DNA of 8,402 nt from CAZOHN01 sp964579325 (GTDB lineage: Bacteria; Pseudomonadota; Alphaproteobacteria; Rhodobacterales; Rhodobacteraceae), in contig CAZOHN010000159.1 in assembly GCA_964579325.1 (NCBI GenBank), positions 1 to 8,402 on the forward strand, written 5' to 3'. Position 1 is the first letter of the stretch; the number at the start of each line of letters is the position of its first letter. The notes under the pieces were generated by a model. That model was not told the DNA's origin, made no database searches, and saw nothing but the letters and a program-made list of their open reading frames with translations. Of this stretch, positions 1 to 6,147 are shown one piece after another. The translations under genes were made by a program, and so were the position numbers.

Positions 1-131
1 TCCACCCATCCGACCCGGTTCGGCCCGAGGTTTACCCGCTTGGGGAATGCTCCGGTCTTCTCCAGCCTCGCGACGTGCTGCGGCGAGTACAGGACCAGCT
101 CCTTCAGCTGGCGCTTTGAAAGTATCCTCAT
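1..131 (-). CDS. AlpA-family regulator/excisionase, partial (C-terminus beyond left edge)
   Basis: Reading the minus strand from ATG at 131 gives 43 open codons to the window edge, beginning MRILSKRQLKELVLYS and containing PQHVARLEKTGAFPKR and LGPNRVGWV. This is the winged/MerR-like helix-turn-helix pattern of AlpA-type phage regulators: a helix ending in a 'YS..HVARLEK.G.FPKR' block, then a 'LG.NRVGW' strand. The family is about 65-80 aa, so roughly the last third is missing. A GGAGAG Shine-Dalgarno (138-143) sits 6 nt before the ATG and decides the start; a GTG directly upstream (132-134) is less likely. The gene begins 40 bp after the integrase stop on the same strand, so the two are probably co-transcribed. 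Known AlpA proteins activate integrase or excisionase expression or act as recombination directionality factors; which applies here is not visible. Confidence 0.82.
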   Translation of the reverse strand, partial: MRILSKRQLKELVLYSPQHVARLEKTGAFPKRVNLGPNRVGWV

Positions 132-171
132 CACGATCTCTCCATGGTGAAGAGCATCGCGATGCCCAGGG

Positions 172-1356
172 TTACGACTTACCTAGGTTCGGGAAGGATA
201 GCCGATCAGAGAGAGTGTCGCGAGAGGTATGTGAGGCAGATGCACCCTGCCCCGTTTGCACCAACTTTTCGATAAATGCGCCGAATCGATCGACCGCCAT
301 GCGCATTTCCTCTTGGTAGCTGTGGCGGTTGTACACTGCCGCCACCCCGCTGACCGTGCCCGAGGCATGGTTCAGCAAGCGTTCAGTCACATGGACTGGA
401 GTCCCGAGTTTAGCGTGCATGGTCGCAAAAGTGCGCCGCAGATCGTGCAGCGTGAAATGTTGCAGGCCGGTATCGGCCAGCAACTTCAACTGAGCGCGAT
501 TCCACCCGTTGAACGGGGTATCCACTTCGAACGTGCCAAAGACAAAGGTCGAGCCGCCGTCGATCGTCTCCAGCAGAATACGGGCCAGTTTGCAGATTGG
601 CACATGATGAGCGCGCTTGTTCTTGGTGCGGATAGCTGGAAGGTTCAGGGTCTCTCCGTCGATCTCAGACCAGCGCAGATCAGAGATTTCGGACTTCCGC
701 TGGCCGGTGAGCAGTAGCAGGGACACGATGTCATTGAAACGGCTGCGATAGGCCAGCGTATGACCTAAAAGCGCCCGCACTTCCTCTTCAGACAACACCC
801 GCTCCCGACTGGTTGTCTTGTTCGGTCGCTTAAGGGCCAGCAGTGGGTTACCCTTCAGGTACTGCCTCCGCACCGCCCAACTGAAGAACACCTTGAAGGT
901 GGTGAAGGCATAGTTCTGACTGGAACGATGATCAGTGTACTTGCCTATGGCGGCCATCACCTGAGATGGCTTGATGTCCCCGATCAGCCCTTTGAACCGG
1001 ATATGGCCCAAGTAGAGGCTGTACCCCTTCATGGTCGATGCGCGAAGGCGTTTGCGGCAATCCGCCAGATACTCCGCCAAGACGGCCTCATAGTCGAACG
1101 TGGCGTCTGGATCAGGGTTCGCCAGCTGTGCCGCCAAAAACAACTTCGCCCGCCTTCTGGCATCGGACAAGGACAGCTCCGGATAGCGACCAAGGGTCTT
1201 CAGCTGTCGCTTCTCACCGTACATCACGACATAAGACTTCGCCCGCGCGGACAGACGGAGGCCGAAGCCTGGCGTGGCGTCATCCCAGTACGTGACCTGC
1301 CCTTCGGTGGGCCGAGACAGCTTCTTGACAGCCAGGTCCGTGAGGTGGATCTTCAT
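172..1356 (-). CDS. int: Site-specific tyrosine recombinase (integrase) of a tRNA-targeting mobile element
   Basis: This 394-aa protein has the P4-like integrase layout. Residues about 1-85 form the N-terminal arm-binding domain (DUF4102 type, with 'WDDATPGFGLRLS' and 'LGRYPELSLSDAR'). A SAM-like core-binding domain covers about 88-180, and the catalytic domain about 186-350. The catalytic set is visible: Arg220 in TGQRKSEI, a candidate Lys at 244-248, His304 and Arg307 in HDLRRTF, His330 in LLNHASG and the nucleophile Tyr342 in AVYNRH. No residue looks lost, so it should be active for strand exchange. The start is the ATG at 1356; the MKIHLTDLAVKKL N-terminus is normal for the family. The gene is visibly less GC-rich than the pca genes, as expected of acquired DNA. 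It lies 140 bp from the tRNA-derived attachment core and reads into the element, with the AlpA gene downstream. Confidence 0.95.
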   Translation of the reverse strand: MKIHLTDLAVKKLSRPTEGQVTYWDDATPGFGLRLSARAKSYVVMYGEKRQLKTLGRYPELSLSDARRRAKLFLAAQLANPDPDATFDYEAVLAEYLADCRKRLRASTMKGYSLYLGHIRFKGLIGDIKPSQVMAAIGKYTDHRSSQNYAFTTFKVFFSWAVRRQYLKGNPLLALKRPNKTTSRERVLSEEEVRALLGHTLAYRSRFNDIVSLLLLTGQRKSEISDLRWSEIDGETLNLPAIRTKNKRAHHVPICKLARILLETIDGGSTFVFGTFEVDTPFNGWNRAQLKLLADTGLQHFTLHDLRRTFATMHAKLGTPVHVTERLLNHASGTVSGVAAVYNRHSYQEEMRMAVDRFGAFIEKLVQTGQGASASHTSRDTLSDRLSFPNLGKS

Positions 1357-1496
1357 TCTAGTCTCTTTTTAGTCTCTTTAATCGCGTGCGTAAGGGGGTT
1401 CTACGATGTTCAACAGTGTACACGTTTTCCTCGCAAGTACCTGAAAATATATACATTGATGTTCCACCATGCAACGGTGTGTTTAGGCCGAAAATG
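1357..1496. promoter_or_regulatory. Integrase upstream / attachment-arm region
   Basis: This AT-richer stretch lies between the integrase start and the tRNA-derived core and holds no credible gene. A possible minus-strand promoter for int is TTGCAT (1469-1474), a 17-bp spacer, then TATATT (1446-1451); the -35 is a weak match. Directly before the start codon, the 10-mer TAGTCTCTTT occurs twice in direct orientation at 1359-1368 and 1370-1379, 11 bp apart. A perfect 8-bp palindrome GTGTACAC lies at 1416-1423, and the similar words GATGTTCAACA and GATGTTCCACC occur at 1405 and 1458. Such repeats are typical places for integrase arm-type or regulator binding, but the role is inferred. Confidence 0.4.
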
Positions 1497-1544
1497 TGAC
1501 TGTTAATCAATTGGTCGTAGGTTCGATCCCTACCGCCGGAGCCA
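1497..1544 (+). other. Attachment site (distal att junction): 3' fragment of tRNA-Asn(GUU)
   Basis: The sequence reads as tRNA-Asn from inside the 5' strand of the anticodon stem to the CCA end. It has the anticodon loop CTGTTAA (anticodon GTT), the variable loop, a T arm GTAGG-TTCGATC-CCTAC (ending 1533), the acceptor strand CGCCGGA (1534-1540), discriminator G1541 and CCA (1542-1544). Nothing upstream of about 1497 can form the 5' acceptor strand, D arm or full anticodon stem (stem pairing would need GTTGA; TGTGA is present), so this is a fragment and not a functional tRNA gene. It separates integrase-side DNA from the chromosomal pca locus, as expected for the duplicated core of a tRNA-integrated element. 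The exact 5' limit of the core comes from my memory of alphaproteobacterial tRNA-Asn and could be off by a few bases. Confidence 0.85.
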
Positions 1545-1615
1545 AAATCCCCCAAAGCCTGGTCCGCGCAGGCGTGCTGTCCGATGAAGTGCGCTGTCCC
1601 TGAGGGGTGCAGCGT

Positions 1616-2941
1616 CTATGCGCCCCTCGTGCGGGCCGCGAAGGCGCGGGCTTCGGCGGGCGCCTGTCCCAGCCCGCTCGCGGCAAGACGAGCGTCCCAG
1701 TCGGTGCCGGGGAACCGCCTGCCTGCGAGCGTGGCGAGCGATGTGCCGGTGGCGGCAGCTTCGTGACACATGTCAGTCACCACTTCCTGCGCCTCGGGGC
1801 GCGACATCTGCCCGGCCAGCGCGAAGGCGAGGGCCTCGGCATGGATCAGGCCCGGGCCGTCCTCCAGAATCCGCCTCATCGCTGAAGGATCGGGGGCGAG
1901 ATCGGCAAGCGCTTCATCGGCCAGAGACAGCATGCGTCCGGTCGCAATGCAGATCTGCGGCAGGGTCAGCCACTCGGTGAACCATGCCGCACCATCGCGC
2001 TGCTGGCGATGCAGCGCGGCGCCCTGCAGCACGGGGGCCATGCCGACCACCTGGCGGGCAAGCGCGACCAGCGCGGATGGGCCCACCGGGTTGCGCTTGT
2101 GCGGCATCGTCGAGGAGGCCCCACCCCGGCCCAACGTCACTTCCGCCAGGCCCGATTGCGTGAGAAGGATCAGATCCTCGCCAATCTTGCCCAGGCTGCC
2201 GGCCAGCCCGGCGAGGAATCCGGCTAGCTGCGCCATGCCGGAACGGTCCGAATGCCAGCTGCGGCCCGGGTCGGCGAGGCCAAGCTCGCGGGCCAGTCTC
2301 GCCCGCACCTCCGGCCCGCGCGGACCCATTGCCCCCAGAGTGCCGGCCGCGCCGGACAGCGACACCCGCAGGACCGCCTCGCGCAACGGCAAGAGGCCAT
2401 CGCGCCAGCCCAGAAGCGGCCAACCCCAGCCAGCGACAACGGCACCAAAGCTTGTGGGCGTCGCCACCTGTCCATAGCTGCGCGCGGCCATCGGCAAGTC
2501 GGCGTGTGTCTCAGCCAGGGCCGCCAGACGTCCTAGAACGGCATCGAGGCGCACCTCCCAGAGGTCCAGGACCCGCCGCAGGCGCAGTGCCAGGGCCGTG
2601 TCCATGATGTCCTGGCTGGTGGCGCCCCAGTGCAGGTACTGCATCTGCTCGGGCGCCCCCGCGGCCTTGCGGAATGCCGCAAGCAGAGCCGGAACCGGCA
2701 CGCCGTTCATCGCAGTTTCGGCCGCCAGCGCAGAGGGGTCGATCTGCACCTCCCGTGCCGCGCGGTCGATGAAGGAGGCCGCCTCGACCGGGACAAGCCC
2801 CAGTGCCCCCTGAACGCGCGCGAGAGCGCCCTCGACCAGCAGCATCGCGCGGATCTCGGCGCTGTCGGAGAACAGGCGCGCGGTCTCGTCATCGCCAAGA
2901 AGCTGGCGGTAGATCTGTGAATCGGCGGGAGCGGCGGGCAT
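1616..2941 (-). CDS. pcaB: 3-carboxy-cis,cis-muconate cycloisomerase
   Basis: This 441-aa cytoplasmic enzyme of the fumarase/aspartase superfamily converts 3-carboxy-cis,cis-muconate to 4-carboxymuconolactone, the step after ring cleavage by PcaHG. Visible conserved blocks are YLHWGATSQDIMDT (about 102-115) and the superfamily signature GASSTMPHKRNP (274-285), whose flexible serine loop carries the catalytic Ser. The ATG at 2941 is chosen because it lies 10 nt after the preceding stop and behind AGGGGA, giving the normal N-terminus MPAAPADSQIYRQLL. The open frame continues upstream to 3196, but that part is antisense-like low-complexity sequence overlapping the BKACE gene. It is the last gene of the operon; its stop is 71 bp from the tRNA-derived attachment core. 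I see no strong terminator in those 71 bp. The alternative, adenylosuccinate lyase, is unlikely given the context. Confidence 0.95.
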   Translation of the reverse strand: MPAAPADSQIYRQLLGDDETARLFSDSAEIRAMLLVEGALARVQGALGLVPVEAASFIDRAAREVQIDPSALAAETAMNGVPVPALLAAFRKAAGAPEQMQYLHWGATSQDIMDTALALRLRRVLDLWEVRLDAVLGRLAALAETHADLPMAARSYGQVATPTSFGAVVAGWGWPLLGWRDGLLPLREAVLRVSLSGAAGTLGAMGPRGPEVRARLARELGLADPGRSWHSDRSGMAQLAGFLAGLAGSLGKIGEDLILLTQSGLAEVTLGRGGASSTMPHKRNPVGPSALVALARQVVGMAPVLQGAALHRQQRDGAAWFTEWLTLPQICIATGRMLSLADEALADLAPDPSAMRRILEDGPGLIHAEALAFALAGQMSRPEAQEVVTDMCHEAAATGTSLATLAGRRFPGTDWDARLAASGLGQAPAEARAFAARTRGA

Positions 2942-2951
2942 GGGTCCCCTA

Positions 2952-3803
2952 TCAGGCGCCAACCGGCCGCAGGCCGAGGATCCTGCGGGCCTCTGCGACG
3001 GTGGCGACGGGGCGCTCGTGGCGGTCGCAGATCTCGACCAGCCGTCGCACCAGCGCGGCGTTCGATGGCGCCAGCCGGTCGCGGTCGAGCCGCACGTTGT
3101 CCTCAAGCCCCGTCCGGGCATGCCCGCCGGCCGCGACGCACCACTCGTTGACGACGATCTGCCCCGCCCCGATCCCCGCCGCGCACCAGGGCGCATCCTC
3201 GCCGAAAAGCCGCTTCACTGTGTGGATGTAGTAGTCGAACACCTCGCGGTCGACCGGCATGGCGTTCTTCACTCCCATCACGAACTGGACGTAGGGACGG
3301 TCCGCGATCTCGCCCGCCGTCCACATCTGGTGCGCCTTGAAGATGTGGCTGAGGTCGAAGGCCTCGACCTCGGGCTTGACGTCATGGGCCCGCATCTCGG
3401 CTGCCAGCCAGTCGACGAGGTCGGGCGGGTTCTCGTAGACGCGGTTGGGGAAGTTGTTCGAACCCACCGCCAGGCTCGCCATGTCGGGCGAAAGCCGAAG
3501 CATGCCGCCGCGCGCGGGCCCCGCGCCGGAGCGGCCTCCGGTCGAGAACTGCAGGATCATGCCGGGGCAATGCTCCTCCAGACCCTCCTTCAGCCGCGCG
3601 AACCGCTCGGGGTCGGACGTCGGCTTGCCGTCGTCGTCGCGGACATGACAGTGGGCGATGGTTGCCCCGGCCTCGAAGGCCTCCTGCGTCGAGGCGACCT
3701 GCTCGGCGATGGAGATCGGGACGGCGGGGTTGTTGTCCTTCGTCGGGAGCGAGCCGGTGATCGCCACACAGACGATGCAGGGTTTTCCGCTGACTTCGGT
3801 CAT
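2952..3803 (-). CDS. Beta-keto acid cleavage enzyme (BKACE, DUF849), probable beta-ketoadipate-acting member
   Basis: This 283-aa TIM-barrel protein belongs to the BKACE family, often annotated '3-keto-5-aminohexanoate cleavage protein'. Family members use Zn(II) to condense a beta-keto acid with acetyl-CoA, giving acetoacetate and a CoA ester. The zinc and catalytic residues are all present: His51 and His53 in HCHVRD, Ser87 in QFSTGG, and Arg230, Glu234, Asp235 in GGHARTGLEDN. They match Kce H46, H48, S82, R226, E230, D231 with a constant early offset of 5. The position of Kce Glu14 is Leu19 here (AITGSLPTK), so the substrate is probably not 3-keto-5-aminohexanoate. The gene starts 3 nt after the pcaG stop and ends 10 nt before pcaB, inside the operon. 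Beta-ketoadipate as substrate (products succinyl-CoA and acetoacetate) is inferred from context; the family assignment is firm. Confidence 0.9.
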   Translation of the reverse strand: MTEVSGKPCIVCVAITGSLPTKDNNPAVPISIAEQVASTQEAFEAGATIAHCHVRDDDGKPTSDPERFARLKEGLEEHCPGMILQFSTGGRSGAGPARGGMLRLSPDMASLAVGSNNFPNRVYENPPDLVDWLAAEMRAHDVKPEVEAFDLSHIFKAHQMWTAGEIADRPYVQFVMGVKNAMPVDREVFDYYIHTVKRLFGEDAPWCAAGIGAGQIVVNEWCVAAGGHARTGLEDNVRLDRDRLAPSNAALVRRLVEICDRHERPVATVAEARRILGLRPVGA

Positions 3804-3806
3804 GTC

Positions 3807-4418
3807 TCATACATCCAGGAATACGGTTTCGCCTTCGCCCTGCAGGCGAATGTCGAAGCGGTAGTGGCCGCTCTTCAGCTTTCGCGCAAGCAGCGTCTCG
3901 CGCCGGTGGGCCTGCTCGACCAGGTTCAGGACTGGGTCGGCCGCGTTGTCCTCGTCCTCGAAGTACATCCGCGTGCTGAGGCCGATGTTGATGCCGCGCG
4001 CGACGATCCACAGGCTGATGTGCGGGGCCATTGTCCGGCCGCTGCGTCCCGGGACCGGGCCGGGCTTGATCGTGTCGAAGGCCCAGACCCCGGTGTCGAA
4101 ATCGGTGATGACCCTACCCCAGCCGCGGAATCCCTTCGCCGCCTCTGCATGGCGCGGGTCCTCGGGGTGGGGGTATATGCCGTTCGCGTCGGCCTGCCAG
4201 ACTTCGAGCAGCACGTCCTTCACCGGTGCGCCAGTACCGTCAAGGACCACGCCCTCCACCCGGATGCGCTCGCCTGGGGCATCGGGCCCGGCGATGTCCC
4301 AGCCAAGCTCACGCCGATAGATGTCGAACCCTGCCGCGCCCGGCGCAAGGCCGATGTGGACGTAGGGCCCGGCGGTCTGCGAGGCGGATTCCTTGAGGTA
4401 GTTCAGGGGCTGCGGCAT
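3807..4418 (-). CDS. pcaG: Protocatechuate 3,4-dioxygenase, alpha subunit
   Basis: This 203-aa subunit pairs with PcaH to form the intradiol ring-cleaving enzyme that converts protocatechuate and O2 to 3-carboxy-cis,cis-muconate. The sequence matches the known alpha-subunit pattern throughout: SQTAGPYVHIGLA (11-25), LEVWQADANG (71-80), TIKPGPVPG (116-124), ARGINIGLSTRMYF (140-153) and a C-terminus FDIRLQGEGETVFLDV. Tyr19 and Arg141 align with the alpha-chain residues that contact substrate in the Pseudomonas enzyme (Tyr16, Arg133). It carries no iron ligands, as expected for alpha. The start is the ATG at 4418, 2 nt after the pcaH stop and behind GGAAGGGAAC inside the pcaH 3' end; the frame upstream of it overlaps pcaH and is not family-like. 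Its stop lies 3 nt before the BKACE start, so the three genes are probably translationally coupled. Confidence 0.97.
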   Translation of the reverse strand: MPQPLNYLKESASQTAGPYVHIGLAPGAAGFDIYRRELGWDIAGPDAPGERIRVEGVVLDGTGAPVKDVLLEVWQADANGIYPHPEDPRHAEAAKGFRGWGRVITDFDTGVWAFDTIKPGPVPGRSGRTMAPHISLWIVARGINIGLSTRMYFEDEDNAADPVLNLVEQAHRRETLLARKLKSGHYRFDIRLQGEGETVFLDV

Positions 4419-4420
4419 CG

Positions 4421-5143
4421 TCAGTTCCCTTCCAGTCGGTTCTCGAACAGGGTCGATCGGCGACCCCGCAGAACGATGTCGAACTTGTAGGCGAGGCAAT
4501 CCAGCGGGATAGCCGCATTCATGTCGAGCGGTGCGATCAACTGGTCGATGGCACGCGGGTCCGGGATCGTGTTGACGATCGGACACTGCGCGATCAGCGG
4601 ATCGCCCTCGAAGTACATCTGGGTGATGAGCCGCTGGCAGAATCCGGAGCCGAAGACCGACACATGGATATGCGCCGGACGCCAGTTGTTCACCCAGTTC
4701 CGCCAGGGGTAGGCACCGGGCTTCACCGTGCGGAAGAAGTAGTAGCCGCTCTCGTCCGTGAGAGTGCGGCCGCAGCCGCCGAAGTTGGGGTCGATCGGCG
4801 CGAGGTAGGTATCCTTCTTGTGCCGGTAGCGCCCGCCGGCGTTGGCCTGCCAGATCTCGACCAGGGTCTTCGGCACCCCGCGCCCGTTCTCGTCCAGCAC
4901 CCTGCCATGCACGATGATCCGCTCACCCACCGGGTCGCCCGTCTTCGCGTAATTGCGGATCAGGTCGTTGTCGATCGCGTCGATATCCGAATGACCGAAC
5001 GTCGGCCCGGTGATCTCGGACAGCGAGCCCTGCAGCGACAGCAATGCAAGCCGCGGGCTGCGCGGCACCGAAGTCTTGTAGTCGGGCACCAGCGCCGGCG
5101 GCTGCCACTGGCGGTCACGCTGATAGAACTCGGCGGGTTTCAT
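4421..5143 (-). CDS. pcaH: Protocatechuate 3,4-dioxygenase, beta subunit (catalytic, Fe3+)
   Basis: This 240-aa subunit carries the non-heme ferric centre of the dioxygenase. All four iron ligands are visible: Tyr106 (GGRYRHKKD), Tyr145 (KPGAYPWRN), His158 and His160 (RPAHIHVSVFG). Each lies exactly 2 residues below the Pseudomonas putida positions 108, 147, 160 and 162, so the fold is conserved without indels between the ligands. Other family blocks are LVEIWQANAGG (94-104) and FGHSDID (49-55). The ATG at 5143 overlaps the pcaC stop in an ATGA tetranucleotide, behind an AGGAGG Shine-Dalgarno 5-6 nt upstream, giving strong coupled translation. It is followed 2 nt later by pcaG, keeping the two subunits in equal supply. 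Confidence 0.98.
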   Translation of the reverse strand: MKPAEFYQRDRQWQPPALVPDYKTSVPRSPRLALLSLQGSLSEITGPTFGHSDIDAIDNDLIRNYAKTGDPVGERIIVHGRVLDENGRGVPKTLVEIWQANAGGRYRHKKDTYLAPIDPNFGGCGRTLTDESGYYFFRTVKPGAYPWRNWVNNWRPAHIHVSVFGSGFCQRLITQMYFEGDPLIAQCPIVNTIPDPRAIDQLIAPLDMNAAIPLDCLAYKFDIVLRGRRSTLFENRLEGN

Positions 5144-5523
5144 CGGTCCTCCTCGGCCATGGCGGCGAACGTTTCCCTGGCGATCTTGATTGCATGATTG
5201 GCGCGCGGCACGCCGGCGTAAATGGCGACGTGCAGGAGCGCCTCCATCACGTCTGCCTCGCTGGCACCGGTGTTGCGGGTGGCACGGACGTGCAAGGCCA
5301 GCTCGTGATCGTTGCCCAGACCTGCCAGCAGCGCGATGGTCATCATCGACCGTTCGCGCAGGCTGATCGTGCCTCGGCTCCAGACATGGCCCCAGGCGGC
5401 ATCTGCGATCAAGGCCTGGAACGGCGCATCGAACGCGGTCTTGGCAGCCTCGGCCCGGTCGACATGGCCATCGCCGAGCACCTTGCGGCGGGTTTTCATC
5501 CCTTGGGCGGTAAGTTCAGACAT
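5140..5523 (-). CDS. pcaC: 4-carboxymuconolactone decarboxylase
   Basis: This small protein of 127 aa (129 if the ATG at 5529 is used) belongs to the carboxymuconolactone decarboxylase/AhpD-like all-helical family. It decarboxylates 4-carboxymuconolactone to beta-ketoadipate enol-lactone. Characteristic segments are MKTRRKVLGDGHVDRA near the N-terminus, AWGHVWSRGTISLRERSMMT and LLAGLGNDHELALHVRATRNTG in the middle, and EALLHVAIYAGVPRANHA near the end. I chose the ATG at 5523 because GAAGG lies 9 nt before it but only 3 nt before 5529. The start overlaps the pcaD 3' end by about 8 nt and the stop overlaps pcaH by 4 nt. It is a stand-alone gene here and is not fused to PcaD as in the PcaL proteins of some bacteria. 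Confidence 0.95.
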   Translation of the reverse strand: MSELTAQGMKTRRKVLGDGHVDRAEAAKTAFDAPFQALIADAAWGHVWSRGTISLRERSMMTIALLAGLGNDHELALHVRATRNTGASEADVMEALLHVAIYAGVPRANHAIKIARETFAAMAEEDR

Positions 5524-6147
5524 GCGCATGGGCCTTCAGGAAAGGGGCCGCGAGCGCAGCCCAGGCGGCGGGNNNNNNNNNNNNNNNNNNNNNNNNNNNN
5601 NNNNNNNNNNNNNNNNNNNNNNNNNNNNNNNNNNNNNNNNNNNNNNNNNNNNNNNNNNNNNNNNNNNNNNNNCGCGGAAGGCAGGGGCGAACCAGCGCTC
5701 CATCACCGCGTCGGCGATGCTCTCGAGTCCCCCCGCCTCCACCGCTTCGATCCGCGTTTGCCAACTCTCGGCCGTGCCAAGCTTCGCTGCCGTATTGGAC
5801 AGGACCACCGCCCGCACGAGGTCGGGACGGCGACTGGCGACAACCTGGGCGATCATCCCTCCGATGGAGAGGCCGACGAACACCACCGGACCCCGCGCGA
5901 CCTGCTCGATCACGGTGATCGCATCGTCTGCGTGGTCCTCGATCGACCTCCCGCCCCCGAGCGACGAAAGACCGTGCCCGCGCTTGTCATAGCGGATGAA
6001 GCGAAGGCCTCGGGGGAGCCGCGGCAGTGCCTGGTCCCAGAGGCGCAGGTCGGTGCCGAGCGAGTTGGCGAAGACCACGGCAGGGGCCCCTTCCGGGCCG
6101 TCCTGCTGCACGTGAAGCACGCCGAAGGGGCGGGTCAGGGCTTGCAT
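5516..6147 (-). CDS. pcaD: 3-oxoadipate enol-lactonase, interrupted by assembly gap
   Basis: This alpha/beta hydrolase opens beta-ketoadipate enol-lactone to beta-ketoadipate. The first 158 codons (6147-5674) are clear: an oxyanion-hole segment FANSLGTDLRLWD (26-38), IRYDKRGHGLS (51-61) and the nucleophile elbow GLSIGG with Ser94. The 100 N at 5573-5672 then remove the cap and the part bearing the catalytic Asp and His. After the gap the plausible C-terminus is PAAWAALAAPFLKAHAHV with stop TGA at 5516-5518. It lies in a different frame from the N-terminal half if the N are counted as real bases. The family is about 260 aa, so some 80-90 residues are missing. The start ATG at 6147 has a strong GGGAGGAAAG Shine-Dalgarno (6151-6160). 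It is the first gene of the operon, divergent from pcaQ. The break is an assembly artefact, not evidence of a pseudogene. Confidence 0.92.
5573..5672. other. Assembly gap of 100 N (placeholder length) inside pcaD
   Basis: Exactly 100 undetermined bases interrupt pcaD. The flanking pieces join in frame only if the true gap length leaves remainder 2 on division by 3, whereas 100 leaves 1. With a family length near 260 aa, the real missing segment is probably about 240-260 bases. Confidence 0.95.

Noticed and set aside
47..319. 90-aa plus-strand frame at the left edge
   Set aside because: It is antisense to the AlpA-like gene and the integrase 3' end and shows no family pattern.
1497..1544. A complete tRNA-Asn gene
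   Set aside because: The upstream bases cannot supply the acceptor 5' strand, the D arm or the full anticodon stem; only the 3' half is present.
1358..1555. 65-aa minus-strand frame with GSGGRDRTYDQLIN
   Set aside because: This is the reverse complement of the tRNA-Asn 3' half read as protein, a well-known false annotation next to tRNA genes.
1545..1615. Terminator for the pca operon
   Set aside because: Only very short inverted pieces such as CCCTGAGGG are present, with no stable stem followed by a T-run on the minus strand.
2942..3196. Upstream extension of the pcaB frame
   Set aside because: It overlaps the BKACE gene in another frame and is Arg/Ser/Gly-rich without family resemblance; the ATG at 2941 with AGGGGA gives the normal PcaB N-terminus.
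2940..4490. 516-aa plus-strand open frame
   Set aside because: It lies antisense to pcaB, the BKACE gene and pcaG, has no recognisable family pattern and is a by-product of GC-rich codon use in real genes on the other strand.
4419..4586. Upstream extension of the pcaG frame
   Set aside because: It overlaps the pcaH 3' end; PcaG family proteins start near MPQPLNYLKES, preceded here by a good Shine-Dalgarno.
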